DNA of 64,000 nt from Trebonia sp964581815 (GCA_964581815.1 CAZORE010000015.1:27406-91405), one strand, 5' to 3'. Positions 41,459 through 52,610 are shown, numbered from the stretch's first letter. Translations and numbers: made by a program. The notes: generated by a model not told the origin, from the letters alone.

Positions 41459-43699
41459 CTACTCGAAGCGGATGGTCGCGGGCGCGGTCATCCTGCGCAG
41501 CAGCGGCAGCGTCGCCGTGATGACTGCGAAGGCAAGGATCAGCCCGATGCCCATGATCATGTAGTAGTCGTGGCCGAGCTGCGGGATTCCGGTGCCGCTC
41601 GGCGCGAGCCTGACGACCGCGAGGACCGACGTGCCGTAAGCGATGGCGGCCGCCAGGATTGTCGCCGCGAGCAGCGGGACCGCGGCCTCAAGCAGTACGA
41701 CCCTGGACAGCACGCCTGCCTGGGTGCCGCTCACCCGCAGCAGGGTAAATGGCCGCTTGCGGTCCACGAGACCGCCGCCGACCGCCACCGCGAGGCTGCA
41801 CCCGGCGACCACCAGGGTCAGCGCCACCATCGCGTACGCGAGGTTCGCGGCCAGCGCCGCGCGGGCCGTCCGGATCTGCAGGGTCTCGCCGAACGTCCGG
41901 GGCGGCGTCGGTGACGATCCGACCCCGCCGCCGGTCCGCGGCGGCGCGTGCACCGCGAGGTACGTGCGCACTCGCTCGAGCGTCGTGGCGTTGCTCACCT
42001 TGACCAGGACCGTCTGGAGTGGCAGCTTCGTCAGGTCGCCCTTGTAGCCCGGGTCGGTCGAGCTGACGATCGGGTTGGTGTCGAAGATCGGGTTATCGCC
42101 GAACAGCGAGTCGTCAGTCGCCTGCACCGCGGTGAGCCCGGCCGCGCACTCACCGAGCGCGCCGATCGCGCGCAGGTCGGCGCAGCTGATCGCGACGTCG
42201 CTGCTGAAGTACTGCTTAGCGGACGGGCTGCCCGGGCTGCCCGGGCTGCCGGGGCCAGTCGGCGCTGCTGCTTCGTACAGCGGGTACACCACGGCACCGG
42301 GGATCGCGCTGATCCCGCTGATCAGCTGCTGCCCCGCCGAAGCGGACAGCCCGAGCTGCCCCACTAGTACGTTGCTGAGCGCGCCGGTGCCCGGTGTCTG
42401 CTGGATGGCGTCGATCGCGGGAACGAGCGTCCCGATCATCGTGCCGAGGAAGACCGCGAGCACCAGCCCGGTGACCGACCGAAACGCACTGCGCGGATTG
42501 TCGGACAGCCGGCGGCTGGCGAGCAGGCCCGAGGAGCCGCGGGCCGTCCGCCCGAACAGCGTGGCGGTCTGCGCGGTGAGCCACGGCCCGGCGATGACCA
42601 GGCCGATCATCGTAATCAAGATCCCCGGGTAGGTGGTGATGCCGATGTTCTTGTAGGTCGTCGTCGACAGCCCGTAGACGTAAAGCCCGAGGCCGATCAC
42701 TAGCGTGACCAGCCGCCAGGCCGTCGGCGGCTTAGGCTTGGCGCGGCGCGATACGCCGAGCGGGGATATCTGCACCCGGCGCAGCGAGGCCAGCGCGGCC
42801 ACCGCTGCCGCGACCGGCACGATCACCAGGATCGCCAGGTAGCCGCCGATGGTCGGCGTGACGTCGGACTCAAAGTACGGCGTGCCGAAGAACGCGGACC
42901 CGGCGAGAAGTGGCCGGGCAAGCAGGAAGATGAGGGTACCGAGCACCGCGCCGGCGAACGAGCTCACCACGGCCTCCACCGTCGCGATGAGCCGGATGTC
43001 CGCCGGCGTCCCGCCGACGAGGCGCAGCGCGGCGAACCGCTCCTCCCGCCGGTCGGCCGCCAGCCGGGTGGCGGTGCTAATCAGCACCAGCATGGGGAGC
43101 AGCACGGCGAGCATGCCGACGTAGAAGGCGTCTTTGAAGTAGGCGCTGAAGACCTGCTGCCCAGCGCCGGTGTAGATCGAAGTCACCCACTGGGTGCCGG
43201 CCACGCTGTTCAACGCGGCTGGTGGATAGCCGATGTAGATGACCAGCTCGTTCGCGCCGGTCAGCGCCGCCTGGCCGATCGTACCCGCGAGCCTGCCAGG
43301 GAAGCGGTCGCCGAGCTGGCCGGCGGGCACCGTCCGCAGGAGCGCCGCGAGCGCGGGGGAGGCGTAGTACGTGCCGGGCGCGGGCAGTGCGGAGACACCA
43401 GGCGGGACCGGTGCCCCCGGGCCGAGCGCGGCGACGTCGAGCCGGCGAAGAGTCTGGCCGTGGTAGAAGTCGACGCTGTTGTTCCACAGATCCCCGTGGG
43501 CCGGCAGCGTGGCGGGCACGCTCGCGCCCTGGGTGCAGGACCAGCATGTCTTGTACGCATTGGACTCGAAGGCGTGCAGCTCGCCGAGCACGCTGAGGAG
43601 CAGCGCGACCCCGACGGCAACTGCCGTGGCGGTGACAAGCAGCCGGACCAGGGCCTCGCGGCCGCTGTGCAGCGTGAGGCGCAGGCTGAGCTGGAACAT
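41459..43699 (-). CDS. FtsX-type ABC transporter permease
   Basis: A 746-residue MacB/FtsX-family permease. It has an N-terminal helix (LLVTATAVAVGVALLLSVLG), a large extracellular region, then FtsX domains: three helices around residues 200-330 (AVLLPMLVLISTATRLAADRR), a central set (about 355-430) and a C-terminal set (LAYAMVALTLVVAGCSLAVA, VVLLEAAVPLLAATILAAAI). The AADRREERFAALRLVGGT segment is a typical FtsX coupling motif. Its ATG overlaps the ATPase stop by 3 bases. With the ATPase and PadR genes it forms an operon probably exporting an antimicrobial or lipid-like compound. Confidence 0.88.
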   Translation of the reverse strand: MFQLSLRLTLHSGREALVRLLVTATAVAVGVALLLSVLGELHAFESNAYKTCWSCTQGASVPATLPAHGDLWNNSVDFYHGQTLRRLDVAALGPGAPVPPGVSALPAPGTYYASPALAALLRTVPAGQLGDRFPGRLAGTIGQAALTGANELVIYIGYPPAALNSVAGTQWVTSIYTGAGQQVFSAYFKDAFYVGMLAVLLPMLVLISTATRLAADRREERFAALRLVGGTPADIRLIATVEAVVSSFAGAVLGTLIFLLARPLLAGSAFFGTPYFESDVTPTIGGYLAILVIVPVAAAVAALASLRRVQISPLGVSRRAKPKPPTAWRLVTLVIGLGLYVYGLSTTTYKNIGITTYPGILITMIGLVIAGPWLTAQTATLFGRTARGSSGLLASRRLSDNPRSAFRSVTGLVLAVFLGTMIGTLVPAIDAIQQTPGTGALSNVLVGQLGLSASAGQQLISGISAIPGAVVYPLYEAAAPTGPGSPGSPGSPSAKQYFSSDVAISCADLRAIGALGECAAGLTAVQATDDSLFGDNPIFDTNPIVSSTDPGYKGDLTKLPLQTVLVKVSNATTLERVRTYLAVHAPPRTGGGVGSSPTPPRTFGETLQIRTARAALAANLAYAMVALTLVVAGCSLAVAVGGGLVDRKRPFTLLRVSGTQAGVLSRVVLLEAAVPLLAATILAAAIAYGTSVLAVVRLAPSGTGIPQLGHDYYMIMGIGLILAFAVITATLPLLRRMTAPATIRFE

Positions 43700-44466
43700 C
43701 AGTTTGCGCCCTTCGCAGCGGAAGCGGCGGCGGCCGGCGCGGGGGCGCCGTGTCGTCCCTGGGAGGACGATGACGGCCGGTCGCCTGGGGTGAGCAGGCC
43801 GTCGCGGACCATAACCACCCGGTCGGCGTACGCGGCGACCCGCGCGTCGTGGGTGACGATGACCACCGTGCTCCCCTGCTCCCGGGCCAGCCCGGTCATC
43901 AGGTCCATAACCTTCTCGCCGGTCAGCGAGTCGAGCGAGCCGGTTGGCTCGTCGGCGAAGATCACCTTGGGGGCAAGCGCGAGCGCGCGGGCGACCGCGA
44001 CGCGCTGGGCCTCGCCGCCGGACAGCTCGCCGGTCCGCCGGTCACCCTTGTCGCCGATGCCGAGCCTGTCCAGCCAGGTGTCGGCGGTCTTGTAAGCGAC
44101 TTTCCGCTTGGTCCGGTTGAGCAGCAGCGGCAGCGCCACGTTGTCCGCTGCGGTGAGCTCGGGGACGAGCTGCCCGAACTGGAACACGAAACCGAACGCG
44201 GTGCGCCGCAGCTTGGTCCGGTCGGCCTCGGTCATGGTGTTGAGCAGCTGCCCGTCGAACAGCACCTCGCCCTGGTCCGGGGTGTATATGCCCGCCATGG
44301 AGTGCAGCAGGGTCGACTTGCCTGATCCGCTGGGTCCCATGACCGCGAGGATCTCGCCCTGGGCAACGCACAGGCTCGCGTCGCGCAGGGCCGAGGTCTG
44401 TCCGAAGTTCTTGGCGACATGGCGGGTCTCGATCATCGGGCCACGGGTGACTGCAGGACTGTTCAT
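43699..44466 (-). CDS. ABC transporter ATP-binding protein (MacB/LolD type)
   Basis: A 255-residue ATPase starting at ATG 44466, which overlaps the PadR stop (ATGA). Walker A is GPSGSGKSTLL, the Q-loop is FVFQFGQLVPELTAADNVALPLLL, the signature is LSGGEAQRVAVARAL, and Walker B is VIFADEPTGSLDS with catalytic Glu; then comes the H-loop VIVTHDARVAAYADR. The ADEPTGSLDS form is typical of the LolD/MacB group that pairs with FtsX permeases. The C-terminal ~30 residues are Ser/Ala-rich. Confidence 0.93.
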   Translation of the reverse strand: MNSPAVTRGPMIETRHVAKNFGQTSALRDASLCVAQGEILAVMGPSGSGKSTLLHSMAGIYTPDQGEVLFDGQLLNTMTEADRTKLRRTAFGFVFQFGQLVPELTAADNVALPLLLNRTKRKVAYKTADTWLDRLGIGDKGDRRTGELSGGEAQRVAVARALALAPKVIFADEPTGSLDSLTGEKVMDLMTGLAREQGSTVVIVTHDARVAAYADRVVMVRDGLLTPGDRPSSSSQGRHGAPAPAAAASAAKGAN

Positions 44467-44990
44467 CGGTTTCTTACCGCCTCTGCTAGGTCCGCCAGCC
44501 GGGCTGACGTGAGGTCGATCCACCGGAGGTCCGCCTCCAGGTGGAAGAGGGCGTGGTCGGCGAGGAGCGTGTCGACCAGCGGGCCGGTCCGCTTGATCTC
44601 GGTGAGCTCTTGCATGCGCCTGATGTGCGCGGCGCGCTGCGTGTCGAGGTAGGCGGCGGCCGGCTTGCCGAGCATCAGGGCCAGCGTCACCTTGGCGAAC
44701 AGCACCGTCTGCAGGTGCGGTTCCGGTTCCACGGGGTCGGCAAGCCAGGTGTCGACGACGTGCCGGCCCGAGTCGGTGATCGCGTAGCGTTTGCGGTCCG
44801 GGCCGTCGCCCGGCTCCGCGCCGCCCGCGGTCACCTGGCCGTCGCGGGCCAGGCGGCCCAGCGTGGCGTACACCTGGCCGAATGGCAGCTGCTTGCCTCG
44901 GCCGAAGAAGGCGTCGTAGTCGCGCTTGAGGTCATACCCGTGGCTCGGCTCTCGTTCGAGGAGCCCTAGGAGGGTCAGTGGGACGCTCAT
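44463..44990 (-). CDS. PadR family transcriptional regulator
   Basis: A 175-residue PadR repressor from ATG 44990. The winged helix spans MSVPLTLLGLLEREPSHGYDLK to VYATLGRLARDGQV. GPDRKRYAITDSGRHVVDTWL forms the wing, and the C-terminal helices form the dimer/effector part. It is first in the operon with the ABC ATPase and permease, so it probably represses its own promoter until a drug-like inducer binds. Promoter and operator are visible immediately upstream and predict a leaderless mRNA. Confidence 0.9.
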   Translation of the reverse strand: MSVPLTLLGLLEREPSHGYDLKRDYDAFFGRGKQLPFGQVYATLGRLARDGQVTAGGAEPGDGPDRKRYAITDSGRHVVDTWLADPVEPEPHLQTVLFAKVTLALMLGKPAAAYLDTQRAAHIRRMQELTEIKRTGPLVDTLLADHALFHLEADLRWIDLTSARLADLAEAVRNR

Positions 44991-45444
44991 GCGGACACTA
45001 TAATCTGAGCGTATACGCTCGGCAAATACGAACAATTAGTAGCTGTTCAATTACTCTAAGTAAATAACGCTCTATACTATCAGTAATCGCTTAGATACTG
45101 ATTGTCGATAAACCGTGATAACGAGGCTTAGTGGCCCAGTTCACAAAAGCTACCCTCGGGTAATAAGAATCCCTGACGGGAGCGGCGTTTCGTGCGCATG
45201 GCCGGCCTCGTCGGGCATCCAGGCCGCGGGGAGCGCCGGAATGTGGCTGCGGCAAACGATTGTTCATTGATCGTTAGCAGAAAACAGCACCTCGCTCGCG
45301 AGATGATCGCTGCCTTGAGCAGCCCGGCGCCTTGTCCCCGCGTCACGTCCGCGTGCCGACGCCTGCCGCGTTTACCAGAACGCGGATCGTGGTGTCAGGG
45401 GTGGGAAACGATCGCGTCACGCGCGAGCTATCGAAGGTCTTATT
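44991..45444. other. Intergenic region upstream of PadR operon and lysozyme-fold protein C
   Basis: A 454-base stretch. The first ~130 bases are notably AT-rich and carry the PadR promoter. The rest is normal GC with no supported gene. A weak CRP-like match (AGTGGCCCAGTTCACA at 45130-45145) is present. GAAGG at about 45433 serves the TTG start at 45445. Confidence 0.45.
44997..45025 (-). promoter_or_regulatory. PadR operon promoter with operator in the spacer
   Basis: Minus-strand TTGCCG (45025-45020), a 17-base spacer, then TATAGT (45002-44997). The perfect palindrome GAGCGTATACGCTC (45007-45020) fills the spacer. The start point, about 7 bases after the -10, falls on the PadR ATG at 44990, giving a leaderless transcript. 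Confidence 0.8.
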
Positions 45445-46170
45445 TTGGCACGGCGCTTCTCCTTGCCCACTTTCATGTCCACTAAGCGTGCCCGGGTGAT
45501 TACGGTTGTCGCTGCGGGGACCCTGACCCTGGCGACGCTCATTTCCGTTGCGGGCGTCACGCTTTCGACCTCGACCGCGGCCGCGGGCACCGCCGACGCC
45601 TACCTGACCTCGGCCAACGACAACGCAGCGGCCGTGCGGGCGGCGCACTCGGACAACGGCTCGACCAGCGCGCAGCAGATGGTCATCGTCAGCAAGACGC
45701 AGGACATGCGGGCCGAGCATCAGCAGGAGATCGCCGCGGAGAAGGCTGCCGCGGCCAGGGCCGCCAAGGCCAGGGCGGCGGCGAAGGCGGAAGCGGCCTG
45801 GGCCGCCAAGGCCAGGGCGGCCGCCAACGCGGCCGTTAAGGCGCATGCGGCCTCGGTCGCCACCCCGTCTGGCTCACCGCAGCAGATCGCCCAGGCGATG
45901 CTCAGCAAGTACGGCTGGTCGAGCGGCCAGTTCGCCTGCCTTAACCCGCTGTGGGGGCACGAGAGCGGCTGGAGCGTGACCGCGGAGAACCCCAGCTCTG
46001 GTGCCTACGGAATCCCGCAGGCGCTGCCCGGCTCACAGATGGCGACCGCCGGCGGCGACTGGCACACCAACGCCGCTACGCAGATCAAGTGGGGCCTGAC
46101 CTACATCCAGGGCCGGTACGGCTCGCCGTGCGGCGCGTGGGCCCACGAGCAGTCCGCCGGCTGGTACTAG
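45445..46170 (+). CDS. Secreted lysozyme-fold (transglycosylase-like) protein C
   Basis: A 241-residue exported protein from TTG 45445 after GAAGG, the same start design as the paralogue at 40612; an ATG at 45475 is the alternative. The signal peptide core is ITVVAAGTLTLATLISVAG. An Ala/Lys-rich helix (residues about 92-135, KAAAARAAKARAAAKAEAA) precedes the C-terminal domain with LWGHESGWSVTAENP (catalytic Glu), GAYGIPQALPGSQMATAGGD, and Cys pair FACLNPL/GSPCGAW, ending SAGWY. Probably a peptidoglycan-acting enzyme. Confidence 0.82.
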   Translation: MARRFSLPTFMSTKRARVITVVAAGTLTLATLISVAGVTLSTSTAAAGTADAYLTSANDNAAAVRAAHSDNGSTSAQQMVIVSKTQDMRAEHQQEIAAEKAAAARAAKARAAAKAEAAWAAKARAAANAAVKAHAASVATPSGSPQQIAQAMLSKYGWSSGQFACLNPLWGHESGWSVTAENPSSGAYGIPQALPGSQMATAGGDWHTNAATQIKWGLTYIQGRYGSPCGAWAHEQSAGWY

Positions 46171-46187
46171 GCCAGCAGGCAGCAAGG

Positions 46188-46224
46188 CACGGGAGGCCCG
46201 GTCTCAGGACCGGGGCCTCCCGTG
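46188..46224 (+). terminator. Hairpin terminator after protein C
   Basis: CACGGGAGGCC pairs with GGCCTCCCGTG, with one bulge near the loop, 17 bases after the stop, followed by TTTC. It lies between convergent genes and may serve both. Confidence 0.7.
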
Positions 46225-46246
46225 TTTCATGTTCGCGGTGTTCCTG

Positions 46247-48448
46247 CTAGCTGGACGGGACCGTCGCGAAGGTCGGCAGGATCTCGTCGAACAGCGGCAG
46301 CGCCGTGCCGTCGAACGAGCTCTGCGGTGACCTGATGTAGATGGCGTAGTCCTGCGTGCCGGCGGACGTCGCCTTGGCGAACAGGATGTCGTCCGCGACC
46401 AGCCCGGGGCTTCCGGCCGGCGTCCAGGTGAACTTCCACACGGCGCCCCGGGTATTCCTGACCGGGACCTCCTGCAGGTTGACCCGCTTGTAGCCGGGGA
46501 ACTTGTGCTCGGCGAGGCTCTCCTGCTCGATGCCGGTGGCCGCGGCGAGCATGTTGGCGGTGTTCTGCGGGGTCAGGTCGACTTCGACCAGCAGGTCACC
46601 GGGTCCGGTGAACTCGGTGGCCAGTTTGCTCCGCTGCTCGCTCCAGCCGGGCGGCAGGTCGATAGAGAACCCGGCGACGGCCGGCGCTCCCGCGTCGGCC
46701 GCCGTCACGGTCACGTGCGACCAGCCGGAGGGGAGCGCGGCCGAGAGATGGTTCAGCGCATCGACCGACTTGAAGCCGGTTGGGGTGTCAGCGACGAACG
46801 CGCTGCCGGTTGACTGCGTCCCGTTCGGCGAGCCGCCCCCGTTGTGGTGGTTCAGCGCAAGCGCCGCGCCCACGCCGACGGCGGCGGCGATGATGACGGC
46901 GACCACGAGCCAGGCAATCTGCCGCCCTCGGCCACGGCCACGCCCGGCCCGGCCGCCGCCGGCGCCCGGCGCATACTGCCTGGCCAGGTCGGGGTAGGAC
47001 TGTGACGGGCCTGCGTACTGCCCGCCCCCCGGCGGGAACGGCGAGGTGCCGCCGCCGGGGTGGCCCGGCCCCGCGCCGCTCGAGCTGCCGTATGCCGGGC
47101 GCCCCTCCGGCACCGGGGCGGGCGGCTGGGGGCTGGCTGGGCTGGCCGNNNNNNNNNNNNNNNNNNNNNNNNNNNNNNNNNNNNNNNNNNNNNNNNNNNN
47201 NNNNNNNNNNNNNNNNNNNNNNNNNNNNNNNNNNNNNNNNNNNNNNNNCTCGGTCACGGGCTCGGCGACAGCGGCGGGCACCGCTTCGCCGGCCGAATCC
47301 CCCGCTGCCTGGGCGGCGGCTTCACCGGCCGGAGGCTTCTGTGCTGCCTGGGCTGGCTCAGCGGCGGCGGCTTGCTTGCCCGCGGCCGGCTGGTTCGCGG
47401 CCGGCTTGCCCGCGGCTGGCTGGTCCGCGGCGCCGGCCGGCTCGGCGGAGGCCGGGGCGGCCGCCCGGTCAGCTGGGGCGTCCTTACTGTCACTGCCCGG
47501 CGCGGACACGGCCGGGGCCACTGCCGAAGCAGACGACGGCATGTGGGCGGACAGGACCGTCGGCGGGTGGGGCGTCGCCGACGGCGCCTTGGGAGCGTCC
47601 GTCAGTAGCGGCAGTACCTGCGCGAACTGCCGCGCCGCCGACCCCGCGGATGGCCGGGCCGACGGGTCGCGGCGCAGCAGGGCCGCGATAATCGGCGCGA
47701 GCTGGCCGGCGTGCGGCGCGACCGGTGCGTCCTCGTTGATGATGGCGGACATCGTGGTGATCGCGCCGCCCCGCTGCTCGAAGGGACCGCGACCCTCCAC
47801 CGCCGCGTAGATGGTCGCGCCGAGCGACCACAGGTCGGACGCGGGCGTGGCGTCACCGCCGCGGATGCGCTCGGGCGCGGTGAACCCGGGTGAGCCCATC
47901 ACCATCCCGGTCTGAGTCAGCCGCGGGTCACCCTCGAACTGCGCGATGCCGAAGTCGGTGAGCACGGCCCGCTCTTCCCAGGTGTCCCCGACCTTGCTGT
48001 TCGCGATGAGCACGTTGCTCGGCTTCACGTCCCTGTGCAGCACGCCGGCCGTGTGCGCGGCGGCCAGCGCGGACAGCAGTTGCTGGCCGATATCGCAGAC
48101 CCGTGCGGCCGGGAGCCGGCCCTGCACGGTGAGCACCTGGTCAAGGGACTGCGACGGGATGAGCTCCATCACGATCCACGGCCGGCCGTCTTCCTCGACG
48201 ACGTCATAGACGGTGACAACGCCGCGGTGCGAGAGGCGGGCCGCGGTCCGCGCCTCGCGCAGCGTCCGCTGGTAAGCGGTATGGCGCTCGTCGGCGCCGA
48301 TCAGGGCCGAGATGACGACCTCCTTGACCGCCACGTCGCGGTCAAGGAGTAGGTCGCGTGCGCGCCACACCACGCCCATGGCGCCGCGGCCAATGGGGTG
48401 CTGCAGGTTGTACCGCCCGGCGATAACCCGTCCGGTCATAGGGGGCAT
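46247..48448 (-). CDS. Transmembrane Ser/Thr protein kinase (third in window), interrupted by an assembly gap
   Basis: A Hanks-type kinase. Residues about 10-270 are the kinase domain: PIGRGAMGVVWRARD, VAVKEV, catalytic HRDVKPSNVLI, LTDFGIAQF, and activation segment MGSPGFTAPERIRGG. A long Ala/Pro/Lys-rich region (KPAANQPAAGKQAAAAEP) contains the 100-N run at 47149-47248. Then come a basic patch, a transmembrane helix (IAWLVVAVIIAAAVGVGAAL) and an extracellular domain of about 180 residues with GFSIDLPPGWSEQ and PGDLLVEVDLTPQNT. The exact length is unknown because of the gap, but the frame continues across it. The start is ATG 48448 or 48439. Confidence 0.88.
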   Translation of the reverse strand: MPPMTGRVIAGRYNLQHPIGRGAMGVVWRARDLLLDRDVAVKEVVISALIGADERHTAYQRTLREARTAARLSHRGVVTVYDVVEEDGRPWIVMELIPSQSLDQVLTVQGRLPAARVCDIGQQLLSALAAAHTAGVLHRDVKPSNVLIANSKVGDTWEERAVLTDFGIAQFEGDPRLTQTGMVMGSPGFTAPERIRGGDATPASDLWSLGATIYAAVEGRGPFEQRGGAITTMSAIINEDAPVAPHAGQLAPIIAALLRRDPSARPSAGSAARQFAQVLPLLTDAPKAPSATPHPPTVLSAHMPSSASAVAPAVSAPGSDSKDAPADRAAAPASAEPAGAADQPAAGKPAANQPAAGKQAAAAEPAQAAQKPPAGEAAAQAAGDSAGEAVPAAVAEPVTEXXXXXXXXXXXXXXXXXXXXXXXXXXXXXXXXXXASPASPQPPAPVPEGRPAYGSSSGAGPGHPGGGTSPFPPGGGQYAGPSQSYPDLARQYAPGAGGGRAGRGRGRGRQIAWLVVAVIIAAAVGVGAALALNHHNGGGSPNGTQSTGSAFVADTPTGFKSVDALNHLSAALPSGWSHVTVTAADAGAPAVAGFSIDLPPGWSEQRSKLATEFTGPGDLLVEVDLTPQNTANMLAAATGIEQESLAEHKFPGYKRVNLQEVPVRNTRGAVWKFTWTPAGSPGLVADDILFAKATSAGTQDYAIYIRSPQSSFDGTALPLFDEILPTFATVPSS
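47149..47248. other. Assembly gap (100 N) in the kinase linker
   Basis: A scaffold gap inside a repetitive Ala/Pro-rich coding segment. The flanks show no overlap. Since the reading frame continues, the missing length should equal 1 modulo 3. Confidence 0.9.
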
Positions 48449-48467
48449 AGCCGGACCATATCAGCGA

Positions 48468-50114
<1,647 letters not shown>

Positions 50115-51487
50115 AAAGCCAAGCTTAGAACCGCTGAGCAGGCCCGGCGGGCGTGACCTAGCTCGCTACGAACGTGACGGCTTATTTTCCGGTGTGTGCT
50201 GAACTTCCCGACTTGTTTGGGTATCCGCAACCTTGTATGGTGACGGTGTGCGGCGGCGCTGCGCCACGCGGTGCCCCCGTCCGCTTGTGGATCTTGCTCG
50301 TCACGCAGTGCCCCCGTCTGCGGAGGCTGAGCGGTGGCGCCGCTGCACTTACTTCCCTTCCCTCTTTTGCCGAGTGATGCCCGCCTTCCCTCCTGCGCGG
50401 CGCCCAGGGAAGCAGGCTCCCGTCGTGCTAAACGGAGTGACCTCTCGGACCGGTTTGATACCACTGCGCCATGCCCCGTGACCGCAGCTGACCCGCGCAC
50501 CGTCGATGAGCTGCTCAGCGTCATCCGGTTTAACGTAAAGGCCCTGCGGATCCGCTCGATGACGACGCCCGGATTCTGGAAGAGCTCCCGCCAGGTGAAG
50601 TGGACGACCTTGTAGCCGAGGTCGCGGAGTCGCTGGTCCCGGTCAAGCTGCCGTACCGCGTGTTGCGGGTCGGAGTACTTCAGCTTGCCGTCTGCTTCGG
50701 CGATCACCCGGTGCTCAGCCCAGCAGAAGTCCACGCTGTACCGAAAGTCTGGGCCAGTGATAGTGAACTGAAGCTCCGGTGCATCAAGACCGTGCTCGTG
50801 GAAGATCACCCGGGCACATGACTCGAGAGCCGATTCGGCGCGCGCGTCGCTGAAATCCACCGCACGTCGCGCCCGCCGGATGCCGGGCCATCCGGCGCAC
50901 GCGTCGCAGGCGGCGATAAGCGCTTCCTTTGAGGTGAAATCGGCTCTGTTCGCGGCGGTGCGAAGTGCCGAGTCGGCCGTGACGACCGCGGACATGAACG
51001 ACGAGACGCGGGCAAGGTCCACGACAGTCCGCGGCACGGTGGTCAACCGTACCCCGAGCAGCATGGTCACGTGCTCGGCCGGGAGCTCCGCTGCGTGGAA
51101 GACAACGCCATCCGACTTGAGGCGGTTGCAGCGCCGGGCCGGCGGCCTCGTCAAGGTCAGCGGTCGGGAAGCTGCGGGAAACAGGTCGAGGCCGTGAATG
51201 AGAGCGGCCGAATAATGGCTGACCACGCTATCCCCGCCGAGCGCGGTCCGGGCGGCCATGGCCAGCAGCGCGTGACCTCGCGCCGGGCTGGCCTCCGCCC
51301 ATTCGACGGCGGGTCTCGTCGCATACACCGAATGCCAGACGCGAACCAGGTCACCCGACCGGGCCAGCGAGCGCAACTGAGCCTGAGTCAGCCCGGCCGC
51401 GTGCCACTCGGCCACGCCGGCCACCTTGACCTTACGGACAGCATCCGGGATATCGCTCCTTGTCACCATTTCATAATGACAGGACAT

Positions 51488-51782
51488 TCGCGATCCGAGT
51501 AGGCGCTACTTCCGGGATGTCCCGCCCGGGCCTCCTCACCCCGCCGCCGCTGTTTGCATAGCTGGTGACAGCCCGAAGGCCTCTCTGCATAGCGGGCGCC
51601 CATGATCACGATCAATTTGCGTCAAATGTCCAACCGCCGGCTATGCAAAGCGGAAAATTCGTGGTTACCAGCTATGCAAAGCGAAGATCATCCGGGAGGA
51701 GGATCGCGCGGACGTGAAGATCTTTCGTGGTTGCGGGCCTGCGGAGGGAATTCGCGAGGATTTTACGGTCTGGTGGCCCGGC
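51488..51782. repeat. Non-coding stretch with four GCATAGC-type repeats
   Basis: Four related elements lie here: TTTGCATAGCTGGT (51553-51566), TGCATAGCGGG (51586-51595 region), CCGGCTATGCAAAGCGG (51637-51653) and ACCAGCTATGCAAAGCG (51667-51683). The first and last are perfect 14-base inverted copies; the inner two are inverted near-copies. The stretch lies beside a truncated ABC gene and may be a mobile-element remnant or a multi-site operator region. No protein gene is supported. Confidence 0.6.
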
Positions 51783-52121
51783 CTACAGCTCCACGTTCTC
51801 TACGCCGGTCAGGTTCGCGTCGGCGGACAGCGCCTGGGGGACGTAGCCGATGGCCCGGCGGACGAGCATCGGCCGCACGGCCGCGTCGAGGCCGAAGACG
51901 CGGACGCCGCCGGTCCCGGGGGTGAGCAGGGTGGTGATCATCCTGATCGTGGTGGTCTTACCCGCGCCGTTCGGCCCGAGCAGCCCGTACATCTCGCCGG
52001 GCGCGATCGACAGGTTCACGTGGTCCACGGCCAGCTGCGGGCCGAACTGGTAGCTCAGGTCCACGCACTCAACGGCCTGGGTGACCACATCTGACGGCGC
52101 CACGGCGGTCCCGGCGCTCAC
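51783..52121 (-). pseudogene. Truncated DrrA-like ABC ATPase fragment
   Basis: The first ~112 residues of a drug-exporter ATPase, from a GTG that overlaps the MarR stop (GTGA). Intact parts are the CVDLSYQFGPQLAVDHVNLSI strand, Walker A GLLGPNGAGKTTTIRM and the Q-loop GYVPQALSADANLTGVENVEL. It then hits a stop. Signature motif, Walker B and the rest are absent, and the following DNA does not resume the gene. It is a remnant of a MarR-regulated efflux operon. Confidence 0.82.
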
Positions 52122-52603
52122 GAGTCCTCCATATGCGAAGCGAGCCGGGTCAGTGCGGGGATCGCGGCGGCGATTGCCTTCCGGTCGGCTTGCGTCAGCC
52201 GCTCGAGGGCGCGGCCCGCCAGGTCGGTGCGGATGTCGCGCCACTGCTCGATCCTCGCGGCGCCCGCGTCCGTGACGGTCAGCCGGACCGAGCGCCCGTC
52301 GCTCGCGCCGCGGTCCCTGCTGAGCAGGCCGTCCTCGGTCAGCTTGCTGACCATGGTGCTGACGCTGTTCGGCGCGAGCCTCAGTTCCGTGGCCGCTTCC
52401 GCCACGCCGATGCCGGGCCGCCGGGCGGCGAGCCGGAGCAGCTCGGAGCGCGCGGGCGGCAGCGGCTCGGCGTACGGCGCGGTCCGCACCGCGCGGCGGG
52501 CCACCCGGCGTACCGAGCCGATCGCGGCAAGCAGCTCGGCGGCCTCCGCCTTGGCCCGTTCGGCGGCCCGTTCGGCGCGCGGCCGCGTGCTTACATCGTT
52601 CAC
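52118..52603 (-). CDS. MarR family transcriptional regulator
   Basis: A 161-residue MarR-type winged-helix repressor from GTG 52603. The recognition region is LAARRPGIGVAEAATELRLA-PNSVSTMVSKLTEDGLLSR, and the wing is RGASDGRSVRLTVTDAG. The N-terminus is Ala/Arg-rich. It is coupled to the truncated ABC ATPase, so its original target was probably that efflux operon. Its own promoter carries an inverted repeat and would give a leaderless mRNA. Confidence 0.88.
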   Translation of the reverse strand: MNDVSTRPRAERAAERAKAEAAELLAAIGSVRRVARRAVRTAPYAEPLPPARSELLRLAARRPGIGVAEAATELRLAPNSVSTMVSKLTEDGLLSRDRGASDGRSVRLTVTDAGAARIEQWRDIRTDLAGRALERLTQADRKAIAAAIPALTRLASHMEDS

Positions 52604-52610
52604 AGAGCTA

